Below are positions 27,691-35,534 of a stretch of 64,000 nucleotides of DNA, one piece after another. The notes under the pieces were generated by a model, which was not told the DNA's origin, did not search any database, and worked only from the letters and a program-made list of their open reading frames with translations. Source of the stretch: Vibrio galatheae. GTDB lineage: Bacteria; Pseudomonadota; Gammaproteobacteria; Enterobacterales; Vibrionaceae. Numbering within the stretch: the stretch's first letter is position 1; every line of letters starts with the position of its first letter. Both the position numbers and the translations under genes were made by a program. The stretch spans positions 1 to 64,000 of the forward strand of contig NZ_JXXV01000018.1 of assembly GCF_000967545.1 (NCBI RefSeq), given 5' to 3'.

Positions 27691-27818
27691 TGAGTTTCGG
27701 ACACAAAAAAACCGGAGCGTTGGCAGGCGCTCCGGTTTTCAGCATTATAGGCCGTGATTTCTTTCCCGCAAGTCTGATAATTTAATTTTTTTTGTGATAC
27801 AGTTTGGTTAAGTTGCAT
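27687..27818 (-). CDS. Candidate 43-residue leader peptide upstream of guaC
   Basis: ATG 27818 is preceded by AAAGGAG with a 10-nt gap. The peptide begins [20 protein letters not shown] and ends GFFVSETQ. Its codons 27-39 run straight through the terminator-like hairpin A, and it stops inside hairpin B, so a translating ribosome would disrupt both. This arrangement is typical of translation-linked attenuators. The peptide shows no obvious run of one amino acid. It could instead be chance coding, since a TATAAT lies inside it. Confidence 0.4.
   Translation of the reverse strand: MQLNQTVSQKKLNYQTCGKEITAYNAENRSACQRSGFFVSETQ
27705..27739 (-). terminator. guaC leader hairpin A (intrinsic-terminator-like)
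   Basis: On the minus strand, AACCGGAGCG (27737-27728) pairs with CGCTCCGGTT (27719-27710) around loop CCTGCCAA, followed by seven Ts. It sits about 85 nt before the guaC start codon. It points toward guaC, so it would stop transcription before the gene unless prevented. Confidence 0.65.
27744..27772 (-). promoter_or_regulatory. Possible internal promoter in the guaC leader
   Basis: A consensus TATAAT lies at 27749-27744 on the minus strand, with TTGCGG 16 bp upstream. RNA from it would begin almost at hairpin A, giving guaC mRNA a 5' stem. It competes with the leader-peptide reading. Confidence 0.4.
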
Positions 27819-27819
27819 A

Positions 27820-28028
27820 CCTAAACCACTCCTTTCTATACAATTTTCACCACTTCCTTCTTAAAAACAGTCACTTAATTAACTTCGCACCAATCGTTTG
27901 CGCAAACCTTTTCGTCTCAAATGTGCGTAGCTGCTTAACAAACTACAATTAACTTCGTTATGTTTGTGCCTAAATCGGCGTTTTTTCACCCGCACTATGC
28001 TCGATTCAAGGTACAAATTTGCCAAAAA
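27820..28028. other. Upstream region of guaC with spaced repeats
   Basis: No gene beyond the leader frame. AATTAACTTCG occurs twice (27877-27887 and 27947-27957), exactly 70 bp apart. The perfect palindrome GTTTGCGCAAAC (27896-27907) lies between them. These may be protein-binding sites for guaC control. Confidence 0.3.
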
Positions 28029-28057
28029 TAAAAAAGGCCAAGCAAATTTGCTTGGCC
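28029..28057 (-). terminator. Porin terminator
   Basis: A 22-bp perfect palindrome (GGCCAAGCAAA/TTTGCTTGGCC, 28036-28057), followed on the minus strand by a T-rich run. Confidence 0.85.
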
Positions 28058-28088
28058 AAGCGGACAGAATTTTCAGGCAATCCTGTAT

Positions 28089-29093
28089 TTAGAAATCGTA
28101 GCGTGCACCAAAGCGAAGTGTATCTTCGCCTTGTGTCGCTAAACCTGTCGTTGCATCGATTTGTTTTTCTACGCCGTTAGAGAAGTAAGAACCGTACATG
28201 CGGAAGTTAGCGTTAAACTTGTAGTACAGCGCAAATTCTACGCCGTCTACGTCATCGTATTTAAAGCCGTCTGCTTCTTCGTTCTCTTGGTTTGTGTACA
28301 CCAATGCAATTGATAACGGTTTTGTAATCTTATACGTAAATGCAAGTTCGTAAGCAGTGAATTTCTTATCATCAGTACCTGTTGCTTTGTCGTCTAGGTC
28401 ACCAGCAGAGTATGTACCGCCAATGTACAAGTTTTCCCATGTGTAACCCAAACCACCGAGAACTTGAGAAGCGCTGCCTTTACCTTGGCCTTCATCATTG
28501 CCTGAAAACGCAAGACCCACATCTAAGCCAAATGGCGCTGAGTAAAGTCCAGCAAGACTGTAACCGTCTTTATCTTCGTCACTTTGCGCTTGGTATGTCG
28601 CCTGAAGTTGGAATGAATCTGCAAATTCGCCACGATAAGCAATAACACTATCACGCTTATCTTTGGAACCGCTGATCACTTGCTGCACACCAGAAAACTC
28701 ACTGATATCTGTCATGTCTGAGACAATTACAGCAGCCATATCTTGTTTACCGAAAGAAAGCGCGTGACCATCAAAATCTAGACCAGCATACATGTAACGG
28801 TTTTTGAAGCCGTTATCGCTACTATTGATTTTTTGCTCACCTTCGTAGACACCAAACGCTGACATGCCTTCAGTAATCTCAGATTTACCCTTTAGATTAA
28901 AACGCGCTCGACTTGCATCATCCATTGTTCCTGCGACTTCTTCACCGTCTTCGTTACCGATGAAGTCACCACGAAACTCAACGCGACCGCCAACTTTAAA
29001 TTCTGTACCGTCTGCTTTGTATACTGTTGCTGCTAGAGAAGAACCCGATACCATTGCCGCAAACACAGCTGACGCTAACACTGCTTTTTTCAT
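28089..29093 (-). CDS. Outer-membrane general porin (OmpU-like)
   Basis: Trimeric beta-barrel porin of 334 residues for small hydrophilic solutes. It has a signal peptide (MKKAVLASAVFAAMVSGSSLAA), alternating amphipathic strands, RARFNLKGKSEI and SFGKQDMAAVI motifs of Gram-negative porins, and a C-terminal Phe (RFGARYDF) recognised by the Bam machinery. Acidic loops are typical of marine vibrio porins. It is a single-gene transcript with a strong terminator. Which named Vibrio porin it corresponds to cannot be settled here. Confidence 0.88.
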   Translation of the reverse strand: MKKAVLASAVFAAMVSGSSLAATVYKADGTEFKVGGRVEFRGDFIGNEDGEEVAGTMDDASRARFNLKGKSEITEGMSAFGVYEGEQKINSSDNGFKNRYMYAGLDFDGHALSFGKQDMAAVIVSDMTDISEFSGVQQVISGSKDKRDSVIAYRGEFADSFQLQATYQAQSDEDKDGYSLAGLYSAPFGLDVGLAFSGNDEGQGKGSASQVLGGLGYTWENLYIGGTYSAGDLDDKATGTDDKKFTAYELAFTYKITKPLSIALVYTNQENEEADGFKYDDVDGVEFALYYKFNANFRMYGSYFSNGVEKQIDATTGLATQGEDTLRFGARYDF

Positions 29094-29290
29094 CTTACTT
29101 ACCTTTGTAATTTAAGTGAGCTTCTATGCTCGTACTGTTGATGCGTGATAAGTTAGATGTACAGAATGACGTTTTGATTACTAATCAGTGACGTTCCCGT
29201 GTCGGTTGTGTGTATAAATCATGACAATAAGTCAAATAAAATCAATTGGTTAAAGATAGAACAAGGTTAGGCTAAATTACATACAGCTTG

Positions 29291-29731
29291 CTAACGTTCG
29301 TCTTTGGGTGAATCCATCACCACCATAGTCGTAATAGATTGTACTTGGGCACATTCGCCGAGAACATCAGCATGAAACTTTTTGTAGCTTGCCAAATTTT
29401 TGGTTTCGACCCGCAACAGGTATTCGTTGGCACCAGTAATGTTGTGGCATTCGACCACTTCATTGACAAATCTGACATGCTGTTCAAATTCCAACTGGGC
29501 TTGTTTGCGATGGCTGGCCAATCCTATAGAGACATAAGCGATAAACCCTACCCCAAGCTGGTTGCTATCGAGAACAGCTCGGTAGCCTTTGATGACTTTG
29601 CGCTTTTCTAGATCTTGAACTCGCCTTAGCGTTGCCGAAGCCGACAAACCTATCCGTTCAGCTAAGTCGACATTAGAGATTCTTCCGTCAATTTTAAGTT
29701 CATGCAATATTCTTTCGTCAAACCTATCCAT
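29291..29731 (-). CDS. Lrp/AsnC-family transcriptional regulator
   Basis: Feast-famine regulator of 146 residues. The N-terminal helix-turn-helix (MDRFDERILHELKIDGRIS, DLAERIGLSASATLRRVQDLE) and C-terminal RAM ligand domain (about 65-140, with ECHNITGANEYLLRVETKN) are complete. It is divergent from a LysE-family exporter with about 140 bp between them, so it probably controls amino-acid export. The effector is unknown. Confidence 0.88.
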   Translation of the reverse strand: MDRFDERILHELKIDGRISNVDLAERIGLSASATLRRVQDLEKRKVIKGYRAVLDSNQLGVGFIAYVSIGLASHRKQAQLEFEQHVRFVNEVVECHNITGANEYLLRVETKNLASYKKFHADVLGECAQVQSITTMVVMDSPKDER

Positions 29732-29874
29732 TTATCACCTTTATTGCGCAAATAAGTAAAGTCATTCGAATAAAAGCACATAATTGTGTCTCAATCCACC
29801 TAAGATAGTTTTAGACCGGTCAAGACTCACATTACAACGCATTTTATTGCCTTCACTTTGGTATAGGAAAATTC

Positions 29875-30459
29875 ATGGAATTAGAACAACTCAGTGCTCT
29901 TGTTATTTTTGCTTTTGTCTCGACCTTTACCCCTGGTCCAAACAATCTGATGTTGATGACATCGGGAGCAAATGTTGGCTATATGAGAACGCTACCCCAT
30001 ATGTGTGGTGTCGCGTTTGGATTCGCGTTCATGGTGCTTCTTGTTGGATTAGGACTATCAGCAATATTTGATACCTACCCGATTACGCATCTGATCTTAA
30101 AGTACGTCAGCTTAGCCTACCTAGCTTATTTGGCGCTTAAGATTGCATTAAGTGGACGTGCCAAAGACGTAGACAATTTTCAGCCGATGACGTTTTTCGG
30201 CGCCGCAAGCTTTCAATGGGTGAATCCAAAGGGGTGGTCGATGGCATTAAGTTCGGTAACCTTGTACAGCAATGGTGGTGGTTGGATAGAGCTTTTGATT
30301 ATCTCCGCGACCTTTCTGTTGGTCAACTTTCCGTCTGGAACATTTTGGATCCTTGCAGGCAGAGAGCTTCAACGTTGGCTAACCAGCTCTATTCGAATCC
30401 GCAGCTTTAATATTGCCATGGCTGTTTTATTAGTCGGCTCGACACTGCCGATGATCTAA
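29875..30459 (+). CDS. LysE/RhtB-family amino-acid exporter
   Basis: Inner-membrane translocator of 194 residues with about five or six membrane segments. It carries the family signature FTPGPNNLMLMTSGANVGYMRTLPH near residue 18 and FQWVNPKGWSMALSSVTLY near 105. AGGAAAATTC precedes ATG. The divergent Lrp-type regulator supports amino-acid export. The specific substrate is not predictable. Confidence 0.88.
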   Translation: MELEQLSALVIFAFVSTFTPGPNNLMLMTSGANVGYMRTLPHMCGVAFGFAFMVLLVGLGLSAIFDTYPITHLILKYVSLAYLAYLALKIALSGRAKDVDNFQPMTFFGAASFQWVNPKGWSMALSSVTLYSNGGGWIELLIISATFLLVNFPSGTFWILAGRELQRWLTSSIRIRSFNIAMAVLLVGSTLPMI

Positions 30460-30531
30460 TTGGTTAGATAGTTTTTTAAAGACTCCATTGTGAAGCTACT
30501 TTGATCGTCAACTAAGCGGGTTCAACCTCGC

Positions 30532-31407
30532 TTAGTTTTCATCCAATTTCTCCGCCAAAAAATCGATAAGCAAGCGCACTTTAGGGGATAGATTGCGATT
30601 TTGTGGGTAGAGCGCCCAGATGCCTTCTCTTTCGTCGCGATACTCAGACAAAACTTCAACCAACTCGCCCGCTTCTAATGCTTCTTGCACATAATGATCT
30701 GGCAGTTGAACCAAACCTAAGCCTCTTTTCGCAGCATCAAGCAATGCATAGCCCGAATTGCAGTGTATTCTTCCCGATACCCGAATCGACTTGTCGCTTT
30801 TTGAATCTTTGAAGCGCCAATAGTCTACGGACCCAACTAAACATTGGTGGTAACTGAGTTCTGATAGCGTGTGCGGCTCACCGTACTTTTCGATATAGCT
30901 CGGACTGGCACAGACATAAAGCTGGCGACTTGACAATCGCTTCGCAACCAACGTCGAATCTCGCAACTTACCAAGACGTATCGCAACATCGACCCCGACT
31001 TCGATTAAATCGAGTTTTTGGTTCGTGAGCGCAAGATCTAAATCAACTTGCGGATAGCACTCCAAAAACTGATGCAATAACGGCGCTAGAGTTTGCTCGC
31101 CAAAAGTCACCGGCGCGGTCACCTTAAGTAAGCCTTTAGGTGTTGACTGCATTTGGGTAATCGCAAGCTCAGCGAGTTCTAACCCCTCAACAAGATGTTT
31201 ACATTGCTGAAAATAAGTTTGTCCCGCTTCCGTTAATGAAACCTTACGTGTCGTTCTATGCAATAGTTTGACCGCAAGCCTTTCTTCAAGAGACGCCACT
31301 TTACGACTAATCTGCGCCACAGAGGTATCAAGCTTTTTAGCTGCCAAGGTAAATGACTGTGTTTCCGCCACACCGACAAACTCACTCACACCATCCCAAT
31401 TCGCCAT
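30532..31407 (-). CDS. LysR-family transcriptional regulator
   Basis: 291 residues with an N-terminal winged helix (FVGVAETQSFTLAAKKLDTSVAQISRKV) and an effector domain from about residue 88. It resembles the CrgA/AaeR-like subgroup: LLHRTTRKVSLTEAG, then CASPSYIEKYGEPHTLSELS. It ends just after the LysE gene, tail to tail, and is divergent from the pseudouridine synthase gene. The target is unknown. Confidence 0.85.
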   Translation of the reverse strand: MANWDGVSEFVGVAETQSFTLAAKKLDTSVAQISRKVASLEERLAVKLLHRTTRKVSLTEAGQTYFQQCKHLVEGLELAELAITQMQSTPKGLLKVTAPVTFGEQTLAPLLHQFLECYPQVDLDLALTNQKLDLIEVGVDVAIRLGKLRDSTLVAKRLSSRQLYVCASPSYIEKYGEPHTLSELSYHQCLVGSVDYWRFKDSKSDKSIRVSGRIHCNSGYALLDAAKRGLGLVQLPDHYVQEALEAGELVEVLSEYRDEREGIWALYPQNRNLSPKVRLLIDFLAEKLDEN

Positions 31408-31573
31408 CTCATCACTTTTGTAATATTGAACCGTTTAATGGTTAGCATTATTACAAACAGGTAACAGTTATATCAATCAAAACGTCTCCGCTTTGGGTGA
31501 ACATCAAAGCTAGAATTCCCGTCACAAACAGGTAAAATCACGGCCAATATTTATACCTGTAGTGAATACGTCT

Positions 31574-33253
31574 ATGCACCACCCTGAAAATCTTTTCACC
31601 CGCTTTGAAAGCGATATCCAATCGTATCCACTACCAGAGAAGTTTACCTTTCCATTCTACTACCAACCGCATCCACTTTGCGTGCTGGCGGCGGAACAGT
31701 TGCAGCACCATTTACTCACACAACAAGCTTGGCATCATGATTTTGGCATCGACGGCAATTCGTCTGCTACAGGTAAGATGTTTGGCGTACTGCTCGTCGA
31801 GTCACCGAATAAAGAGATTGGCTATCTGTCTGCTTTTTCTGGAAAAATTGCCGAACAAAATTTGTTGCCCGGCTTCGTTCCGCCGGTGTTTGATATGCTC
31901 ACTGAAGAGAGTTTTTTCCACGCCGATTTGGCTGAAATTACGCGACTCAATCTCGAAGTGAAGCAACAGCAATCCAACCCAAGATATATCCAGCTTAAAA
32001 AGACGTTAAAGGAACTAACCGCAGAATATTCCCTTGCTGAGCAGCAGCAACGTGACGCCATCATAGTAGGTCGGGCTAAACGTAAACAGCAACGTCAGCA
32101 AGCAGAAGCGGGTTTAGACAAACATCAACTTGACGCCCTGCTGATTGAGCTGAGTAAAGAGAGTGTGGCAGAGAAGAATGTTCTTAAGTATCTAAAGTTA
32201 GAGTGGCAAGATAAAATTGATGCTGTAGAGACAGAGCTGGGTGCGCTAACGTCTACGCTCGACACACTAAAAGAGCAACGCAAACAGTTGTCAAATGCGC
32301 TACAAAACAAGCTATTTGAGCAGTATCGTTTCTTGAATATTCGCGGTGAGCAACGTTCACTCCGATCAATTTTCGCGCCAACCACGTCACCAACTCCACC
32401 AGCAGGCGCAGGCGAATGTGCCGCGCCAAAGCTGCTCCATTATGCGTTTAAACATGGTTTTAAGCCGTTAGCACTTGCTGAGTTTTGGTGGGGAGTCTCG
32501 CCTAAATCCGAAATTCGTCAGCACGGAAAGTTTTATCCATCGTGCAACAGTAAATGCCAGCCTATTCTCGGGCACATGCTTGAAGGTATGGCTGTCGACG
32601 ACAATCCTTTAGAAGAAAATTGGGCTGAAGACAAAGAGCTAGAAATCTTGTTCGAAGATGAAGCAATGGTGGTCGTGAATAAGCCATCGGGTTTGCTGTC
32701 CGTACCAGGTAAGACAATCACCGACTCCGCTTACACTCGGCTTCAACAGCGCTACCCGAATGCAGAGGGACCATTTGTTATTCATAGACTCGATATGGCG
32801 ACGTCTGGTTTGTTGGTATTCGCATTGACCAAACGTGCCAACAAAAGCCTGCAAAAACAATTTATCTCGCGCGGTGTACAAAAGCGTTACGTTGCCCTAT
32901 TAGAGGGTGCCGTATCTGACCTTAGTGGTGAAATTAACCTTCCCATGCGTGGCGATCCGGTTGGCCGACCTCGTCAATTGGTTTGCTTTGAACATGGCAA
33001 ACCAGCGCATACTTACTGGGAAAAGATTGCAACTGTAGAGGGTAAAAGCAAACTCTACCTCTACCCTAAAACTGGGCGTACCCACCAGTTACGTGTACAT
33101 TGCGCACATCATTTGGGGCTTAATTTGGCTATGGTTGGCGACACGCTATATGGTGAAAAAGCGGATCGTTTGCACCTCCACGCCGAACGTTTGGAGCTTA
33201 GCCATCCATACTCGCACGAGCGATTGGTGTTCCAAATTGATGCAGAGTTCTGA
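31574..33253 (+). CDS. RluA-family RNA pseudouridine synthase with long N-terminal region
   Basis: About 559 residues. The C-terminal third is the catalytic domain: VVNKPSGLLSVPG, then HRLDMATSGLLVFA with the essential Asp at about 407, and KTGRTHQLRVH. The N-terminal 340 residues include a charged coiled coil (about 115-240, many Lys/Glu/Gln) and a Cys-containing region before the synthase. This long form occurs in several gammaproteobacteria; the RNA target is not established from sequence. The start is uncertain (ATG 31574 or GTG 31562, neither with a strong ribosome site). Confidence 0.82.
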   Translation: MHHPENLFTRFESDIQSYPLPEKFTFPFYYQPHPLCVLAAEQLQHHLLTQQAWHHDFGIDGNSSATGKMFGVLLVESPNKEIGYLSAFSGKIAEQNLLPGFVPPVFDMLTEESFFHADLAEITRLNLEVKQQQSNPRYIQLKKTLKELTAEYSLAEQQQRDAIIVGRAKRKQQRQQAEAGLDKHQLDALLIELSKESVAEKNVLKYLKLEWQDKIDAVETELGALTSTLDTLKEQRKQLSNALQNKLFEQYRFLNIRGEQRSLRSIFAPTTSPTPPAGAGECAAPKLLHYAFKHGFKPLALAEFWWGVSPKSEIRQHGKFYPSCNSKCQPILGHMLEGMAVDDNPLEENWAEDKELEILFEDEAMVVVNKPSGLLSVPGKTITDSAYTRLQQRYPNAEGPFVIHRLDMATSGLLVFALTKRANKSLQKQFISRGVQKRYVALLEGAVSDLSGEINLPMRGDPVGRPRQLVCFEHGKPAHTYWEKIATVEGKSKLYLYPKTGRTHQLRVHCAHHLGLNLAMVGDTLYGEKADRLHLHAERLELSHPYSHERLVFQIDAEF

Positions 33254-33452
33254 CACAACCTTCATAGATGCAAGCGGTCAATTCGACTCAGTTTTTTGCG
33301 ATTAGTCACTAAACCAAAAGTAAAACGCTAGGCATAAAATTATGAGGGATGAATCACAAAAAAACAGCCGAAAAATATTGGATTCAGATCAAACTTTCTA
33401 CCTATGAGCTATTGTGCATAGAGACAATGTTTATAAGTGAGGAAGTTTGCGC

Positions 33453-35534
33453 ATGTTTTCTTCTAGTAATAACCCCAATAAGATTTTGGTGGTAGACGAT
33501 GATGCGAGGCAAATTACCTTACTGCACAAAGTGCTTAGAACCCAAGGGAAGATCTATTTCGAGCAAGATGGCAGAAAAGCATTTGAACGTGTGATTGAAA
33601 TTTGCCCAGATGTGATTTTGCTTGATATAGATATGCCCGGAACCAACGGTTACCAAGTCCTTGATAGACTACAACATGACGATCGCACTCACCAAATCCC
33701 AGTTATATTTATCACCTCATTTGATTCATTTGAAGACCAGCTTCGTGGTCTCAATAGCGGCGCAGTTGATTTTATTGCTAAGCCCCTAAGACCAGAGCTT
33801 GTTGCTGCTAGGGTCAAAACTCACATTCAACTTCGCACACATCAACGAGAACTTGCCGAAATATCACAACATGCTCGTATTACTCTTGATTCTACGGGTG
33901 ACTCTGTGATCACCACCGACATTGACGGCTGCATTACCTATATGAACCCAGCGGCCGAGCTGATTACCGGAGTCTCATTTAGCGAAGCAAATGGACAAGA
34001 AATAGAGTCAGTGATGCCGCTACGAATCGGTGAACGTGATTTTACGCATATCAACCCCATTCGTTTAGCAATAAAAGAGAAAAGAACGGTTGGTATGGCG
34101 CTCAATTGTCAACTCAAGCAGAAAAATGGCAACTGGATATCAGTTGAAGATAGTGCATCACCGCTACTTTCGGAATCAGGGGAAGTGAAAGGGGCTGTAA
34201 TCGTATTCTCTGATATCAATGAGTCTCATGCTATGGCGCTGAGAATGTCTTATGCGTTGCAGCACGATCAATTGACTAATTTGCCAAATAGATTTCTATT
34301 GCTGGACCGACTTAAAATGGAAATCACGCAGTGCCAAAGTTCCAATAATATTATTGGTTTAGTTTTAGTTGATATAGACAACTTTAAATATATTAATGAA
34401 GAGTATGGTTTTCAGTTCGGGGATTCACTACTGCAGAAGATCGCGAAACGGATACACAATCAACTGACCAACAATGAGACGTTAAGTCGTCACAATGCAG
34501 ATGAATTCATGCTCCTAGTGCCCAATATACAAGATCCTAACGAGCTGAGTAGTCTAGCAATGCGTATCCAAGAGGAAATTAATCAATACGCTGAACTGCA
34601 TACAGAGCTGCATAATTTTTCAATCACAATGGGCGTCAGTATCTATCCTAACGATGCAGACAACGCCCAGCAGTTAATGCTCAATGCTGACGCTGCCATG
34701 CACAGAGCGAAAAAAGATCGTTCCTACGAAGGTATCTGTTTCTATTCTGATAGCCTTGAATCAAAATTCTTATCTCGTAATCACGTTTATGTTCAGTTGA
34801 AAAACGCCATCGCCAATAACAAGGTCGTCGCGTTGTACCAACCTATTGTGAGATCCGATACCCACCAAATTGAAGCGGTTGAAGTACTCATGCGTATTGA
34901 AGACCAGCAAGGTGATATTCTAACGCCAGACAAATTCATTGATATTGCAGAAGAAACACGCTTAATCATTCCACTCGGTGAACAATTAATTGATATCGCA
35001 CTTAAGCAGTTACATCAGTGGAAATCAGCTGGCTTTAACTTGAGAATCTGTTTGAACATTTCTCCACTTCAGTTTCTTGATCCTAACTTCGTGCCCTATC
35101 TACTAAAAAAAATCCATGATCATAGTCTGCTACCAAGCTCCGTTGAACTTGAAGTCACGGAAAGTTTAATGTTGCAAAGCCTAGATAAAGTCACGCGTGA
35201 TATGACCCACTTACGCCAATTGGGGATCACCATCTCAATCGACGATTTTGGCACTGGCTATTCCTGCTTAAGCTACCTTAAAGACCTACCCGTTGATGTC
35301 CTCAAAATCGACCGCTCATTCATTGCTCAGTTAGAGAAAAAAGATTCCGATGAGCTGCTGGTCACTACAATCGCCAATCTTGCAAATAATATGGGATTAA
35401 GTTCCGTTGCAGAAGGGATCGAGACAGAAAGGCAGTCGAAGAGATTACAGGAACTTGGCGTCCCCTTTTTGCAAGGGTATTACTTTTCTCCTCCAGTACC
35501 TCATTCTGAAATTGAGAAAAAACTCTTATTATGA
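33453..35534 (+). CDS. Response regulator with PAS, degenerate GGDEF and EAL domains
   Basis: 693-residue cyclic-di-GMP protein. It has a REC domain (about 8-125, phosphoacceptor Asp 58 in LLDIDMPG) and PAS (about 140-255). A GGDEF-like domain (about 270-425) has RHNADEF in place of the active motif, and an EAL domain spans about 440-690. EAL catalytic elements appear complete: EVLMR, LNISPLQF, LEVTES, DDFGTG, LKIDRSF, AEGIE. It is probably a phosphodiesterase with an inactive cyclase domain. ATG 33453 has GAGGAAG upstream. Its stop overlaps the following hybrid kinase start (ATGA), so the two form a signalling pair. Confidence 0.88.
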   Translation: MFSSSNNPNKILVVDDDARQITLLHKVLRTQGKIYFEQDGRKAFERVIEICPDVILLDIDMPGTNGYQVLDRLQHDDRTHQIPVIFITSFDSFEDQLRGLNSGAVDFIAKPLRPELVAARVKTHIQLRTHQRELAEISQHARITLDSTGDSVITTDIDGCITYMNPAAELITGVSFSEANGQEIESVMPLRIGERDFTHINPIRLAIKEKRTVGMALNCQLKQKNGNWISVEDSASPLLSESGEVKGAVIVFSDINESHAMALRMSYALQHDQLTNLPNRFLLLDRLKMEITQCQSSNNIIGLVLVDIDNFKYINEEYGFQFGDSLLQKIAKRIHNQLTNNETLSRHNADEFMLLVPNIQDPNELSSLAMRIQEEINQYAELHTELHNFSITMGVSIYPNDADNAQQLMLNADAAMHRAKKDRSYEGICFYSDSLESKFLSRNHVYVQLKNAIANNKVVALYQPIVRSDTHQIEAVEVLMRIEDQQGDILTPDKFIDIAEETRLIIPLGEQLIDIALKQLHQWKSAGFNLRICLNISPLQFLDPNFVPYLLKKIHDHSLLPSSVELEVTESLMLQSLDKVTRDMTHLRQLGITISIDDFGTGYSCLSYLKDLPVDVLKIDRSFIAQLEKKDSDELLVTTIANLANNMGLSSVAEGIETERQSKRLQELGVPFLQGYYFSPPVPHSEIEKKLLL

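Noticed and set aside
27896..27907. PurR box upstream of guaC
   Set aside because: The palindrome GTTTGCGCAAAC has half-sites in the opposite order to the PurR consensus, so PurR assignment is not supported.
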